Below are positions 8,797 through 16,879 of a stretch of 64,000 bases of DNA, piece by piece; position 1 is the first letter of the stretch; each line of letters begins with the position of its first letter. Location: the NCBI RefSeq assembly GCF_004365875.1, contig NZ_SODF01000002.1:1800971-1864970 (forward strand), read 5' to 3'. Both the position numbers and the translations under genes were made by a program. Source of the stretch: Kribbella kalugense. Its GTDB lineage: Bacteria; Actinomycetota; Actinomycetes; Propionibacteriales; Kribbellaceae. The notes beneath the pieces were generated by a model. That model saw only the letters and a list, made by a program, of their open reading frames with translations. It was not told the DNA's origin and searched no databases.

Positions 8797-10143
8797 ATGA
8801 CGATGAGTCGCATGGCGAACCTGCGTCCCACCAGCCCCAGCAGTCACAGACTCACCAGGCGGCACCTCCTGACCGCCGGTCTGGCCGGCGGCCTGGCGCT
8901 GGCCGCCCCGGGGCTCGCCCACGCCGCGCCGATCGACCCGGACCGGATTCGGGCAGCGGGCGACCCGAACTTCCATCCGGTGAAGTTCCGGCTCCCGGCG
9001 CCGACCGGCCGGAAGGCGCTCGGGACGACCGCGATCCACCTGCGCGACCGGTCGCGCCCGGATCCGAGCATGCCCAGCGGTCAGCGTGAGTTGATGATCA
9101 GTCTCTGGTACCCGGCCTCGATGTTCGGCTCCGCTCCCATCGCGAAGTACATGCCGGCGCGGACCGCGGTCGCGGTCGACGACGCGTGGACGGGTGAGTA
9201 CGGCCTCGCGCTGCCGACCGGATCGTTCGACTTCGCCGCCACCGAGACGCATTCGCGCGTCGACGCACCGATGCAGCCCCTGCGGCATCCCGTCGTACTG
9301 TTCTCACCCGGCTACCAGTACAACCGGTTCGTGAACACCGCGCAGGTCGAGGACCTCGCCAGCCGCGGGTACGTCGTGGTGACGATCGACCACTCGCACG
9401 AGACGCCGGTGGAGTTCCCGGGTGGACGGTTCCTGCCGGGTGCGACGGAGTCCGAGCCGCCCGGTCCGGACCAGATCCGGACGGCGGTCGAGACCCGGAC
9501 CGCGGACGCGCGATTCGTGCTGGACCAGTTGGAGCGGCTCGCGGCCGGGCAGAACATCGATGCCGACGGCAAAGATCTCCCGGACGGGCTCGCGGACGGG
9601 CTGGACCTGCGCAAGATCGGCATGTTCGGCTTCTCGCTCGGCGGCTACACGACCGCGAACGCGATGCTGCAGGACAAGCGGATCTCGGCCGGCATCGACC
9701 TCGACGGCACGCTCCAGGACGACCGGATCAAGGGGCCGCTCGGCGACGTCGCGGAGCAGGGGCTGGATCGGCCGTTCCTGCTGTTCGGTTCGGGCGAGAC
9801 GCAGCGGACCGATCCGGCCAAGGAGTACTACGACAAGTCGTGGGCCGGCTTCTGGGCCGCGCAGCGCGGCGGCAAGCTCAACCTGACCCTGACCAACTCC
9901 AAGCAGAAGGCGTTCACCGACTACCAGTTCATCTTCTCCCAGCTGTTCCACGACATCTACGGCGAGGACCCGATCATCACGTCCGTGACCAAGGCTCTGG
10001 TCGGGGGCGCCAAACCGGCACGGAGCGTGCTGGCCCAGCGCGAGTACCTCGCCGCGTTCTTCGACCTGACGCTGCGTCGCCGGCCGTCGCTTCTGCTCCG
10101 CGGCGACTCCCCCAAATTTCCCGAGGTGCGTTTCGCCCGCTGA
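8797..10143 (+). CDS. Tat-exported alpha/beta hydrolase, PAF-acetylhydrolase-like
   Basis: A 448-residue protein. The twin-arginine signal (LTRRHLLTAG, then a hydrophobic stretch ending AHAAP) directs folded export. The body follows the platelet-activating-factor acetylhydrolase/lipase pattern: HPVVLFSPGYQYN, a VVTIDHSHE strand, and the nucleophile elbow GFSLGG with Ser280. Members cleave short acyl esters or polyesters; the substrate here is unknown. Start ATG 8797 has weak AGGG upstream; ATG 8803 or 8812 would keep the signal. It is divergent from the GH31 gene, with 124 nt between them. Confidence 0.75.
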   Translation: MTMSRMANLRPTSPSSHRLTRRHLLTAGLAGGLALAAPGLAHAAPIDPDRIRAAGDPNFHPVKFRLPAPTGRKALGTTAIHLRDRSRPDPSMPSGQRELMISLWYPASMFGSAPIAKYMPARTAVAVDDAWTGEYGLALPTGSFDFAATETHSRVDAPMQPLRHPVVLFSPGYQYNRFVNTAQVEDLASRGYVVVTIDHSHETPVEFPGGRFLPGATESEPPGPDQIRTAVETRTADARFVLDQLERLAAGQNIDADGKDLPDGLADGLDLRKIGMFGFSLGGYTTANAMLQDKRISAGIDLDGTLQDDRIKGPLGDVAEQGLDRPFLLFGSGETQRTDPAKEYYDKSWAGFWAAQRGGKLNLTLTNSKQKAFTDYQFIFSQLFHDIYGEDPIITSVTKALVGGAKPARSVLAQREYLAAFFDLTLRRRPSLLLRGDSPKFPEVRFAR

Positions 10144-10268
10144 GACGGCGTACCCTCAAAAAGAGTCGCGGCGCTTACCGTGGCGAGATCGCGACGCGCG
10201 GTGACGGACGGGGCTGTTCGCCGTCGTCTGGAACACTCAGGACGGCGCGGTCGGAAACCCGGGGAGGT

Positions 10269-10291
10269 GTAACCGGGGCCTGACCGGTTAC
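10269..10291. promoter_or_regulatory. Stem-loop in the topA leader region
   Basis: GTAACCGG and CCGGTTAC are exact complements separated by 7 nt, about 135 nt before topA. No U-run follows, so an operator or mRNA leader hairpin is likelier than a terminator. The rest of the 282-nt gap (10144-10425) shows nothing else I can name. Confidence 0.3.
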
Positions 10292-10425
10292 CGTGCGTTG
10301 AGAAATGCGTTGCCGTCGGCCGTACTCTGTCCTCGGGCGGGGTCGGTGGGTGCTCGGGGGAACAGACGTCGGTACAGCGTTGTTCGATCTGGGACGTTGT
10401 CGGCAGGACGAGAGTAGGGAGCGCA

Positions 10426-13164
10426 GTGGCAGGGGCAGCAGGGACGAAGACAGGCACCCGGTTGGTGATCGTCGAGTCGCCGAAGAAGGCGCGGATGATC
10501 GCCGGCTTCCTCGGGTCCGGGTACGTGGTGGAGTCCAGCTTCGGCCACATCCGGGACCTGCCGAGCGGCGCGGACGAGATCCCGGCGAAGTACAAGGGCC
10601 TGCCCTGGGCCCGGCTCGGCGTGAACGTCGAGGACCACTTCGACCCGCTGTACGTCGTACCGGCCGACAAGAAGGCCCAGATCCGCAAGCTGAAGGATCT
10701 GCTCAAGGGCGCCGACGAACTCTTCCTCGCCACCGATGAGGACCGCGAGGGCGAGGCGATCGCCTGGCACCTGCTGGAGGAGCTGAAGCCGACCGTCCCG
10801 GTCAAGCGGATGGTCTTCCACGAGATCACCCCGAAGGCGATCCAGGACGCGGTCGGCAACGCCCGCGACATCGACGAGGACCTGGTCGATGCGCAGGAGG
10901 CGCGCCGGATCCTCGACCGGCTGTACGGCTACGAGGTCTCGCCGGTGCTGTGGAAGAAGGTCATGCCGAAGCTGTCGGCGGGCCGGGTGCAGTCGGTCGC
11001 GATCCGGATGGTGGTCGACCGCGAGCGGGAGCGGATCGCTTTCCGGAGTGCGTCGTACTGGGATCTCGATGCAACCCTCGACGCCGGTGAGAGCCGGACG
11101 CCGCGGCAGTTCCCTTCCCGCCTGGTCTCGGTGGACAGCAAGCGGGTGGCGCAGGGCCGCGACTTCAGCTCGATCGGTGAGCTCAAGGGCGCGAACACGG
11201 TCCACTTGGACGAGCAGGCCGCGACCGCGCTGGCCGGTGCGCTGCGCGACTCGCAGTTCACCGTCCGGTCGATCGAGTCCAAGCCGTACTCGCGCAAGCC
11301 GTACGCGCCGTTCCGGACCACCACGCTGCAGCAGGAGGCCGGCCGCAAGCTCGGCATGTCCGCGTCGCAGACGATGCAGGTCGCCCAGCGGCTGTACGAG
11401 AACGGCAACATCACCTATATGCGTACCGACAGCGTCACGCTGTCGGAGACCGCGATCACCGCGGCCCGGGCCCAGGTCCGCGAGCTGTACGGCGCGTCGT
11501 ACCTGCCGGACAAGCCGCGGGTCTACACCTCCAAGGTGAAGAACGCCCAGGAGGCGCACGAGGCGATCCGGCCGGCCGGTGAGCACTTCCAGACCCCGGC
11601 GCAGACCGGTCTCACCGGCACCGAGTTCCGGCTCTACGAGCTGATCTGGATGCGGACGATCGCGTCCCAGATGCGGGACGCGATCGGCAACAGCGTCTCG
11701 ATCAAGATCGACGCCAAGGCCTCGACCGGCGAGAACTGCGAGTTCACCTCGTCCGGCCGGGTGATCACCTTCCACGGCTTCCTCAAGGCGTACGTCGAGG
11801 GGCAGGACGACCCGTCGGCCGGCAGTGACGACCAGGAGACCCGGCTGCCGGACGTGGCCGAGGGCGACGTACTCCCGGCCGTCGAGGTGATCGCCTCCGG
11901 GCACGAGACCAAGCCGCCGGCGCGTTACACCGAAGCCACGCTGGTCGGTGGGCTCGAAGAGCGCGAGATCGGGCGGCCGTCGACGTACGCGTCGATCATC
12001 GGGACGATCCAGGCCCGCGGGTACGTCTACAAGAAGGGCACCGCACTGGTGCCGGCCTGGCTGGCGTTCGCGGTGGTCCGGCTGCTCGAGGAGCACTTCA
12101 CCCGGCTGGTGGACTACGCGTTCACGGCGACGATGGAGGACGTGCTCGACGAGGTCGCGGCCGGTGACCTGCAGCGCGAGGGTGTGCTGGACCGGTTCTA
12201 CTTCGGCGACGCCGACCTCGAGGGCCTGCACTCGATGGTGAACGACCTGGGCGACATCGACGCCCGGGAGATGTCGACGTTCGCCGTCGGCGGGGACGAC
12301 AGCGGGATCGTCGTTCGCGTCGGCCGGTACGGGCCGTACGTCGAGGACAAGGACGAGCGGCGTGCGAACGTGCCGGAGGACCTGCCGCCGGACGAGCTGA
12401 CCGTCGACAAGGCCCTCGAGCTGCTGGAGCAGCCGTCGGGTGTCGAGACCGAGCTCGGTACGGCGCCGGACACCGGCCTGAAGGTGGTCGCGAAGGCCGG
12501 GCGGTTCGGGCCGTACGTGACCGAGGTCCTGCCCGAGGACGCGCCGAAGAGCGCTAAGCCGCGGACCGGGTCGCTGCTCAAGTCGATGACGCTGGACAGC
12601 ATCGGTCTGGACGACGCGATGAAGCTGCTCTCGCTGCCGCGAGTGGTCGGGACGGACCCCTCGAACGGTGAGGAGATCACCGCGCAGAACGGTCGCTACG
12701 GGCCGTACCTGAAGAAGGGCACGGACTCGCGGTCGCTGGCGACCGAGGAGCAGATGTTCGACATCACTCTCGACGAAGCGCTCAAGATCTACTCCGAGCC
12801 GAAGCAGCGAGGTCGGCGCGCGGCCGCGCCGCCGCTGAAGGAGCTCGGCGAGGACCCGGAGTCGAAGAAGCCAGTTGTGGTGAAGGAGGGTCGCTTCGGT
12901 CCGTACGTCACCGACGGGGAAACGAACGCGACGCTCCGCAAGGACGACTCGGTGGACACGATCTCGCTGCTGCGTGCGGCCGAGCTGCTGGCGGACAAGC
13001 GAGCCCGCGGCCCGGTGAAGAAGACCGCCCGCAAGGCGCCCGCGAAGAAGACGGCCGCGAAGAAGACGACTACGAAGAAGACCGCCGCCAAAAAGACGAC
13101 GGCCAAGAAGGCCACCACAAAGAAGACCGCGACGGCCAAGAAAACGGCGGCAAAGAAGTCCTGA
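10426..13164 (+). CDS. topA: DNA topoisomerase I (type IA)
   Basis: A 912-residue enzyme relaxing negative supercoils. The N-terminal TOPRIM domain has VIVESPKKA, the FGHIRDLP loop and the metal-binding TDEDREGEA. The nucleophile is Tyr331 in GNITYMRTDS. Several C-terminal repeats follow (RFGPYV and RYGPYL motifs), replacing zinc ribbons. The protein ends in a Lys/Thr/Ala-rich tail from about residue 860, typical of actinobacterial TopA and involved in DNA binding and processivity. GTG 10426 is preceded by AGGGAG. tmk and holB lie 6-8 kb downstream, which I take as an interrupted conserved order. Confidence 0.97.
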   Translation: MAGAAGTKTGTRLVIVESPKKARMIAGFLGSGYVVESSFGHIRDLPSGADEIPAKYKGLPWARLGVNVEDHFDPLYVVPADKKAQIRKLKDLLKGADELFLATDEDREGEAIAWHLLEELKPTVPVKRMVFHEITPKAIQDAVGNARDIDEDLVDAQEARRILDRLYGYEVSPVLWKKVMPKLSAGRVQSVAIRMVVDRERERIAFRSASYWDLDATLDAGESRTPRQFPSRLVSVDSKRVAQGRDFSSIGELKGANTVHLDEQAATALAGALRDSQFTVRSIESKPYSRKPYAPFRTTTLQQEAGRKLGMSASQTMQVAQRLYENGNITYMRTDSVTLSETAITAARAQVRELYGASYLPDKPRVYTSKVKNAQEAHEAIRPAGEHFQTPAQTGLTGTEFRLYELIWMRTIASQMRDAIGNSVSIKIDAKASTGENCEFTSSGRVITFHGFLKAYVEGQDDPSAGSDDQETRLPDVAEGDVLPAVEVIASGHETKPPARYTEATLVGGLEEREIGRPSTYASIIGTIQARGYVYKKGTALVPAWLAFAVVRLLEEHFTRLVDYAFTATMEDVLDEVAAGDLQREGVLDRFYFGDADLEGLHSMVNDLGDIDAREMSTFAVGGDDSGIVVRVGRYGPYVEDKDERRANVPEDLPPDELTVDKALELLEQPSGVETELGTAPDTGLKVVAKAGRFGPYVTEVLPEDAPKSAKPRTGSLLKSMTLDSIGLDDAMKLLSLPRVVGTDPSNGEEITAQNGRYGPYLKKGTDSRSLATEEQMFDITLDEALKIYSEPKQRGRRAAAPPLKELGEDPESKKPVVVKEGRFGPYVTDGETNATLRKDDSVDTISLLRAAELLADKRARGPVKKTARKAPAKKTAAKKTTTKKTAAKKTTAKKATTKKTATAKKTAAKKS

Positions 13165-13185
13165 GGCGATGGCAAAGGAGCGCGG

Positions 13186-13617
13186 ATGACGAGTGCGACT
13201 GAGGTCAGCGCGCAGCGGTTGCGGGAGCGGGGCGAGCGGGTCACGCCTGCTCGGCTCGCGGTGGTCGAGGTGCTCGCGGGGACCGAGGAGCACCTGAGCG
13301 CCGAGCAGATCGGCGAGCGAGCCGAGCAGTTGCGCCCGGGCATCCACCGCGCGACCGTCTACCGCGCGCTCGACGCGCTCGGCGAGTTCGGACTTGTCAC
13401 GCACGTGCATCTCGGTCGGGCAGGCACGACGTACCACCTGGCCGGCGACCTCGCCCCGCGGCACCTGCATCTCCGCTGCTCCGAGTGCGGCACGGTGTAC
13501 GACGCCCCCGGCGACATCCTCGAGTCCGCCCGCAAGAAGCTCTCCCGCGAACTCGGCTTCCACCTCGCCCCCGAACAGGTAGCCCTAGTCGGAGTCTGCA
13601 AGAACTGCCAGGCCTGA
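13186..13617 (+). CDS. Fur-family metalloregulator
   Basis: 143 residues, the usual Fur/Zur/PerR length. The N-terminal winged helix (VTPARLAVVEVLAG to HRATVYRALDAL) is followed by a dimerisation domain with HLRCSECGTVYDAP and VGVCKNCQA, two CxxC pairs forming the structural zinc site. Residues HVHLGRAGTTYHLAG resemble the Zur/Fur sensing region, but the metal (Zn, Fe or Mn) cannot be assigned safely. AAAGGAG lies just upstream of the ATG, 21 nt after topA, so it may be read through from topA. Confidence 0.85.
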   Translation: MTSATEVSAQRLRERGERVTPARLAVVEVLAGTEEHLSAEQIGERAEQLRPGIHRATVYRALDALGEFGLVTHVHLGRAGTTYHLAGDLAPRHLHLRCSECGTVYDAPGDILESARKKLSRELGFHLAPEQVALVGVCKNCQA

Positions 13618-13676
13618 CCACTCTCACCCGCCGCCCGCCTCCGCCGTCCGCGCCGCCGCCCGTCTCCGCCGTCCGC

Positions 13677-13765
13677 GGCCAGGTGAGGGGTCAACCCCTC
13701 ACCTGGCCGGTTGCGGACCCGGATTCTCCGGGGGCAACCGACCAACTCGGGGGTTGACCCCTCAG
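13677..13765. repeat. Intergenic palindromic repeat, copy B
   Basis: GGCCAGGTGAGGGGT and its exact complement flank a 2-nt centre (13677-13708). A second hairpin follows (CGGTTGC 708-714 with GCAACCG 734-740, enclosing CCCGGA/TCCGGG). The block CCAACTCGGGGGTT then ACCCC (13743 on) matches, in inverted orientation, the element at 4953-4972. It may also terminate the fur transcript. Confidence 0.7.
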
Positions 13766-13832
13766 ACGCGCGTCGGACGGGGAGGGCGCGTGTGGTCGGA
13801 ACGGGGCTGTATCGGCGTGGGCTGTCCATATT

Positions 13833-13858
13833 TGTTCATCGGTGTGGAATCGTGAACA
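13833..13858. promoter_or_regulatory. Candidate operator for the beta-galactosidase gene
   Basis: TGTTCA-N14-TGAACA is a perfect dyad placed over the expected -35 region of the promoter whose -10 box is TAGGGT at 13868. A repressor site for sugar control is plausible; no dedicated regulator gene lies alongside. Confidence 0.4.
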
Positions 13859-13867
13859 GAGTTGGCC

Positions 13868-13873
13868 TAGGGT
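13868..13873 (+). promoter_or_regulatory. -10 box, probable leaderless promoter of the GH2 gene
   Basis: TAGGGT is followed after 8 nt by the GTG at 13882. There is no Shine-Dalgarno sequence. Confidence 0.5.
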
Positions 13874-13881
13874 CGGGGTCT

Positions 13882-16656
13882 GTGACCTATGTCGAGGACT
13901 TTGCTTCCGGTGAGAACGTGTTGGCCCCGCGGGCCTGGCTGGACGACGACTCCGGGCGGGTGCCGCTCAGCGGGGACTGGAGTTTCCGGTTGTCGCCGAC
14001 GGTGGCGGACGCGCCGGACGACCTGAAGGACCCGGACATCTCCGGCTGGGACACGATCGCGGTCCCGGGCCACTGGCAGTTGAGCGGGTACGGCGCCCCG
14101 GCGTACACGAACGTGGTCTATCCGTTCCCGCTCGAGCCGCCGTACGTGCCGACGGACAACCCGACCGGCGACTACGTCCGTACCGTCACCGTCCCGGCGG
14201 ACTTCGGCGGCGCGCGGATCGTGCTCCGGTTCGAGGGCGTGGACTCGCGGTTCGCGGTGTTCGTGAACGGCTCGGCCGTGGGTTGGTCGTCGGGGTCGCG
14301 ACTGGCGTCGGAGTTCGACGTCACCGAGTTGGTTGCTCCGGGCAAGGAAGCGCAGATCGCGGTCCGCGTGCACCAGTGGTCGGCCGGCAGTTACGTCGAG
14401 GACCAGGACATGTGGTGGCTGTCCGGGATCTTCCGCGAGGTCAACCTGCTCGCGATCCGACCGGAGGCTCCGACCGACGTCTTCGTCAAGGCCGCGTGGG
14501 ACCACATCGACGGCGAGGGAACCTTGCTCGTCGAGTCCGACGTACCGGGCATTGTGACGGTCGCCGAGTTAGGTTTGGAGCTGCCGACCGGCGAGCACAC
14601 CCGGATCGAGGGCGTGCAGCCGTGGAGCGCCGAGGTGCCGCGGCTGTACGACGCCGTACTGCGGACCGAGGGCGGCGAGGTCCGGCTGCGGATCGGGTTC
14701 CGGACGGTCGCGATCGTGGACGGGATCTTCACCGTCAACGGCAATCGGGTGCTGTTCAACGGCGTCAACCGGCACGAGTTCCACCCGGACCGCGGTCGGA
14801 CGCTGACCGAGCAGGACATGCTGGACGACGTACTGATCATGAAGCGGGCCGGGATCAACGCGGTCCGCACCAGCCACTACCCGCCGCACCCGTACTTCTT
14901 GTCGCTGTGCGATGAGTATGGGTTGTACGTGATCGACGAGTGCGACCTGGAGTCGCACGGGTTCGGGTACGAGCCGCAGCCGCCGAAGCTGCCGAACCCG
15001 GTGATGGATCCGCGCTTCCGCGACGATCTGGTACTGCGGATGCAGCGGACGGTGCACCGGGACAAGAACCACGCGTCGATCGTGATCTGGTCGCTCGGCA
15101 ACGAGTGCGGGATGGGCGAGAACCTCAAGGCGATGTACGACGCGGTGAAGGAGCTCGACCCGTCGCGGCCGGTGCACTACGAGCGCGACACCGAGGCGGA
15201 GTTCGTCGACATCTACTCGCGGATGTACACCTCGCCGGAGGGGTGTGCGGAGATCGGGGCGGACACATCGAAGTACCGGAACCTGCCGTTCATTCTGTGT
15301 GAGTACGGGCACGCGATGGGGAACGGGCCGGGTGGATTGCTCGACTACCGCGAGGTGTTCGAGAAGTACCCGCGGTGCCAGGGCGGGTTCATCTGGGAGT
15401 TCATCGACCACGGTCTGCGGACGACGATCGACGGGCGCGAGGTCTACGCGTACGGCGGTGACTTCGGCGAGACGATCCACGACGGGAACTTCGTGTGTGA
15501 CGGGCTGCTGTTCCCGGACCGTACGCCGTCGCCGGGTATGCACGAATACGCGAAGGTGATCGAGCCGCTGCGGATCGTTGCTGACGGCAACCGTGTGTCG
15601 ATCACGAACCGGTACGAGGTGCTGGACACGAGTCATCTGACCTTCACGACGGTGGTTGAGGCCGAGGGTGAGGTCGTCGGCAGCGGGAACCTGCCGGTGC
15701 CGGCAATCGCGCCCGGCGAGACCGTCTCGATCGAGCTGCCGCCGGGGGTCCTGAAGCAGAGCGAGCGCACGGAGGCGTGGCTCACGGTCACAGCCGAACT
15801 CACCGAGGCGACTTCATGGGCCGAGGCCGGCCGCCGCGTTGCCTGGGGCCAGATCCGGCTGGACGAGCCCGCCACGGCTGCTGGTGTTCCTACTGGTTCA
15901 CCAGCCGAAGGAACAGCTGGTGTGCAGGGCATCAACGTCGCTGGTGTGCTGAATGCTCGGTTGGAGGTTTGGCGGGCGCCTATCGACAACGATGCGATTC
16001 CTGGGGTTGCGGCGGCCTGGCGGGAGCAGGGGTTGCATCGGGTGCAGCACCGGATCGTGTCGCAGGGTGAGCGGGATGGCGCCTGGGAGGTTGTCACTCG
16101 GACCGCTCCGCCTGCGCTGCAGTGGGGTCTGCGCAGTACGTGGCGCTGGACTGCGGTGGATGGCGCGGTCGTTCTGGACCTCAGCGTCGTACCGGAAGGT
16201 CTGTTCCCGGAGGTGCTGCCGCGGCTCGGCATCACGTTCGAACTGCCGAAGGTCGGGCGAGTCGAATGGTTCGGCACCGGCCCGAACGAGGCGTACGTCG
16301 ACACCCGCGCGGCTGCCGCGGTCGGCAAGTACTCAGCCACGGTCGCCGAACTGCAGACGCCGTACGTCCGCCCCCAGGAGAACGGCCACCGCATCGACAC
16401 CCGCTGGGCCCAACTGGACGGTCTACGCATCGAGGCGGTCGGCCAACTCTTCGGCCTGACCGTCCGCGACTGGACCACCCACGACCTCGAGACCGCCAAA
16501 CACACCCCGGACCTGGTCCCCGGCGACACCACCTACGTCACCCTGGACCTAGCCCAAACCGGCGTAGGCACAGCCGCCTGCGGCCCAGCCCTCCCCGACC
16601 GCGACAAACTGAAGACGGCTCCGGCGCACCTGTCCCTCCGCTTCACCACCGCATAA
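13882..16656 (+). CDS. Beta-galactosidase, glycoside hydrolase family 2
   Basis: A 924-residue LacZ-type enzyme without a signal peptide, so cytoplasmic. In order: sugar-binding jelly roll (about 20-200, GDWSF, VPGHWQ, GVDSRFAVFVNG), an Ig-like domain, the TIM barrel, and the C-terminal beta-sandwich (small chain). NRHEFHPDRG and the active site are intact: acid/base Glu408 in SLGNECGMG and nucleophile Glu474 in ILCEYGHAMGNGPGG. It hydrolyses terminal beta-galactosides. GTG 13882 is chosen because homology begins directly after it and a -10 box lies 8 nt upstream; the frame extends back to 13711 but runs through the palindromic repeat region. Confidence 0.92.
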   Translation: MTYVEDFASGENVLAPRAWLDDDSGRVPLSGDWSFRLSPTVADAPDDLKDPDISGWDTIAVPGHWQLSGYGAPAYTNVVYPFPLEPPYVPTDNPTGDYVRTVTVPADFGGARIVLRFEGVDSRFAVFVNGSAVGWSSGSRLASEFDVTELVAPGKEAQIAVRVHQWSAGSYVEDQDMWWLSGIFREVNLLAIRPEAPTDVFVKAAWDHIDGEGTLLVESDVPGIVTVAELGLELPTGEHTRIEGVQPWSAEVPRLYDAVLRTEGGEVRLRIGFRTVAIVDGIFTVNGNRVLFNGVNRHEFHPDRGRTLTEQDMLDDVLIMKRAGINAVRTSHYPPHPYFLSLCDEYGLYVIDECDLESHGFGYEPQPPKLPNPVMDPRFRDDLVLRMQRTVHRDKNHASIVIWSLGNECGMGENLKAMYDAVKELDPSRPVHYERDTEAEFVDIYSRMYTSPEGCAEIGADTSKYRNLPFILCEYGHAMGNGPGGLLDYREVFEKYPRCQGGFIWEFIDHGLRTTIDGREVYAYGGDFGETIHDGNFVCDGLLFPDRTPSPGMHEYAKVIEPLRIVADGNRVSITNRYEVLDTSHLTFTTVVEAEGEVVGSGNLPVPAIAPGETVSIELPPGVLKQSERTEAWLTVTAELTEATSWAEAGRRVAWGQIRLDEPATAAGVPTGSPAEGTAGVQGINVAGVLNARLEVWRAPIDNDAIPGVAAAWREQGLHRVQHRIVSQGERDGAWEVVTRTAPPALQWGLRSTWRWTAVDGAVVLDLSVVPEGLFPEVLPRLGITFELPKVGRVEWFGTGPNEAYVDTRAAAAVGKYSATVAELQTPYVRPQENGHRIDTRWAQLDGLRIEAVGQLFGLTVRDWTTHDLETAKHTPDLVPGDTTYVTLDLAQTGVGTAACGPALPDRDKLKTAPAHLSLRFTTA

Positions 16657-16677
16657 CCCAGCCCCGGACCGCTAGCC

Positions 16678-16742
16678 CATCACAACGACGGCGAATCCCA
16701 CGCCCTCCCGCCTACGGAGGCCGTCGCCCCGCGATTGTGATG
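16678..16742. repeat. Long-armed inverted repeat between convergent genes
   Basis: CATCACAA (16678-16685) and TTGTGATG (16735-16742) are exact complements. Inside them CGACGGC and GCCGTCG also pair, with an 8-nt asymmetric insertion. It lies after the GH2 stop and probably folds as a terminator or structured RNA. Confidence 0.5.
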
Positions 16743-16768
16743 GCCTGGCGGTCCACGCCCGGACCCCG

Positions 16769-16852
16769 GCCACTCACCAAGCCGGAGCCGTCTGGGCGGA
16801 TCACGCTCAGCTGCGGTCCGGCGTGGGCCCGGCGGGCGGGTTGGTGAGTGGC
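16769..16852. repeat. Second long-armed inverted repeat
   Basis: A 12-bp arm, GCCACTCACCAA (16769-16780), has its exact complement at 16841-16852, 60 nt away. It sits directly beside the preceding inverted repeat, 28 nt from the end of the minus-strand MocR gene. Confidence 0.5.
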
Positions 16853-16879
16853 GTAGATCCGCGCCACCTCGCAGGACAC

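Noticed and set aside
10288..13563. 1091-codon minus-strand open frame
   Set aside because: It is antisense to topA. High GC produces long frames opposite real genes; the sequence is Arg/Val/Gly-rich with no domain.
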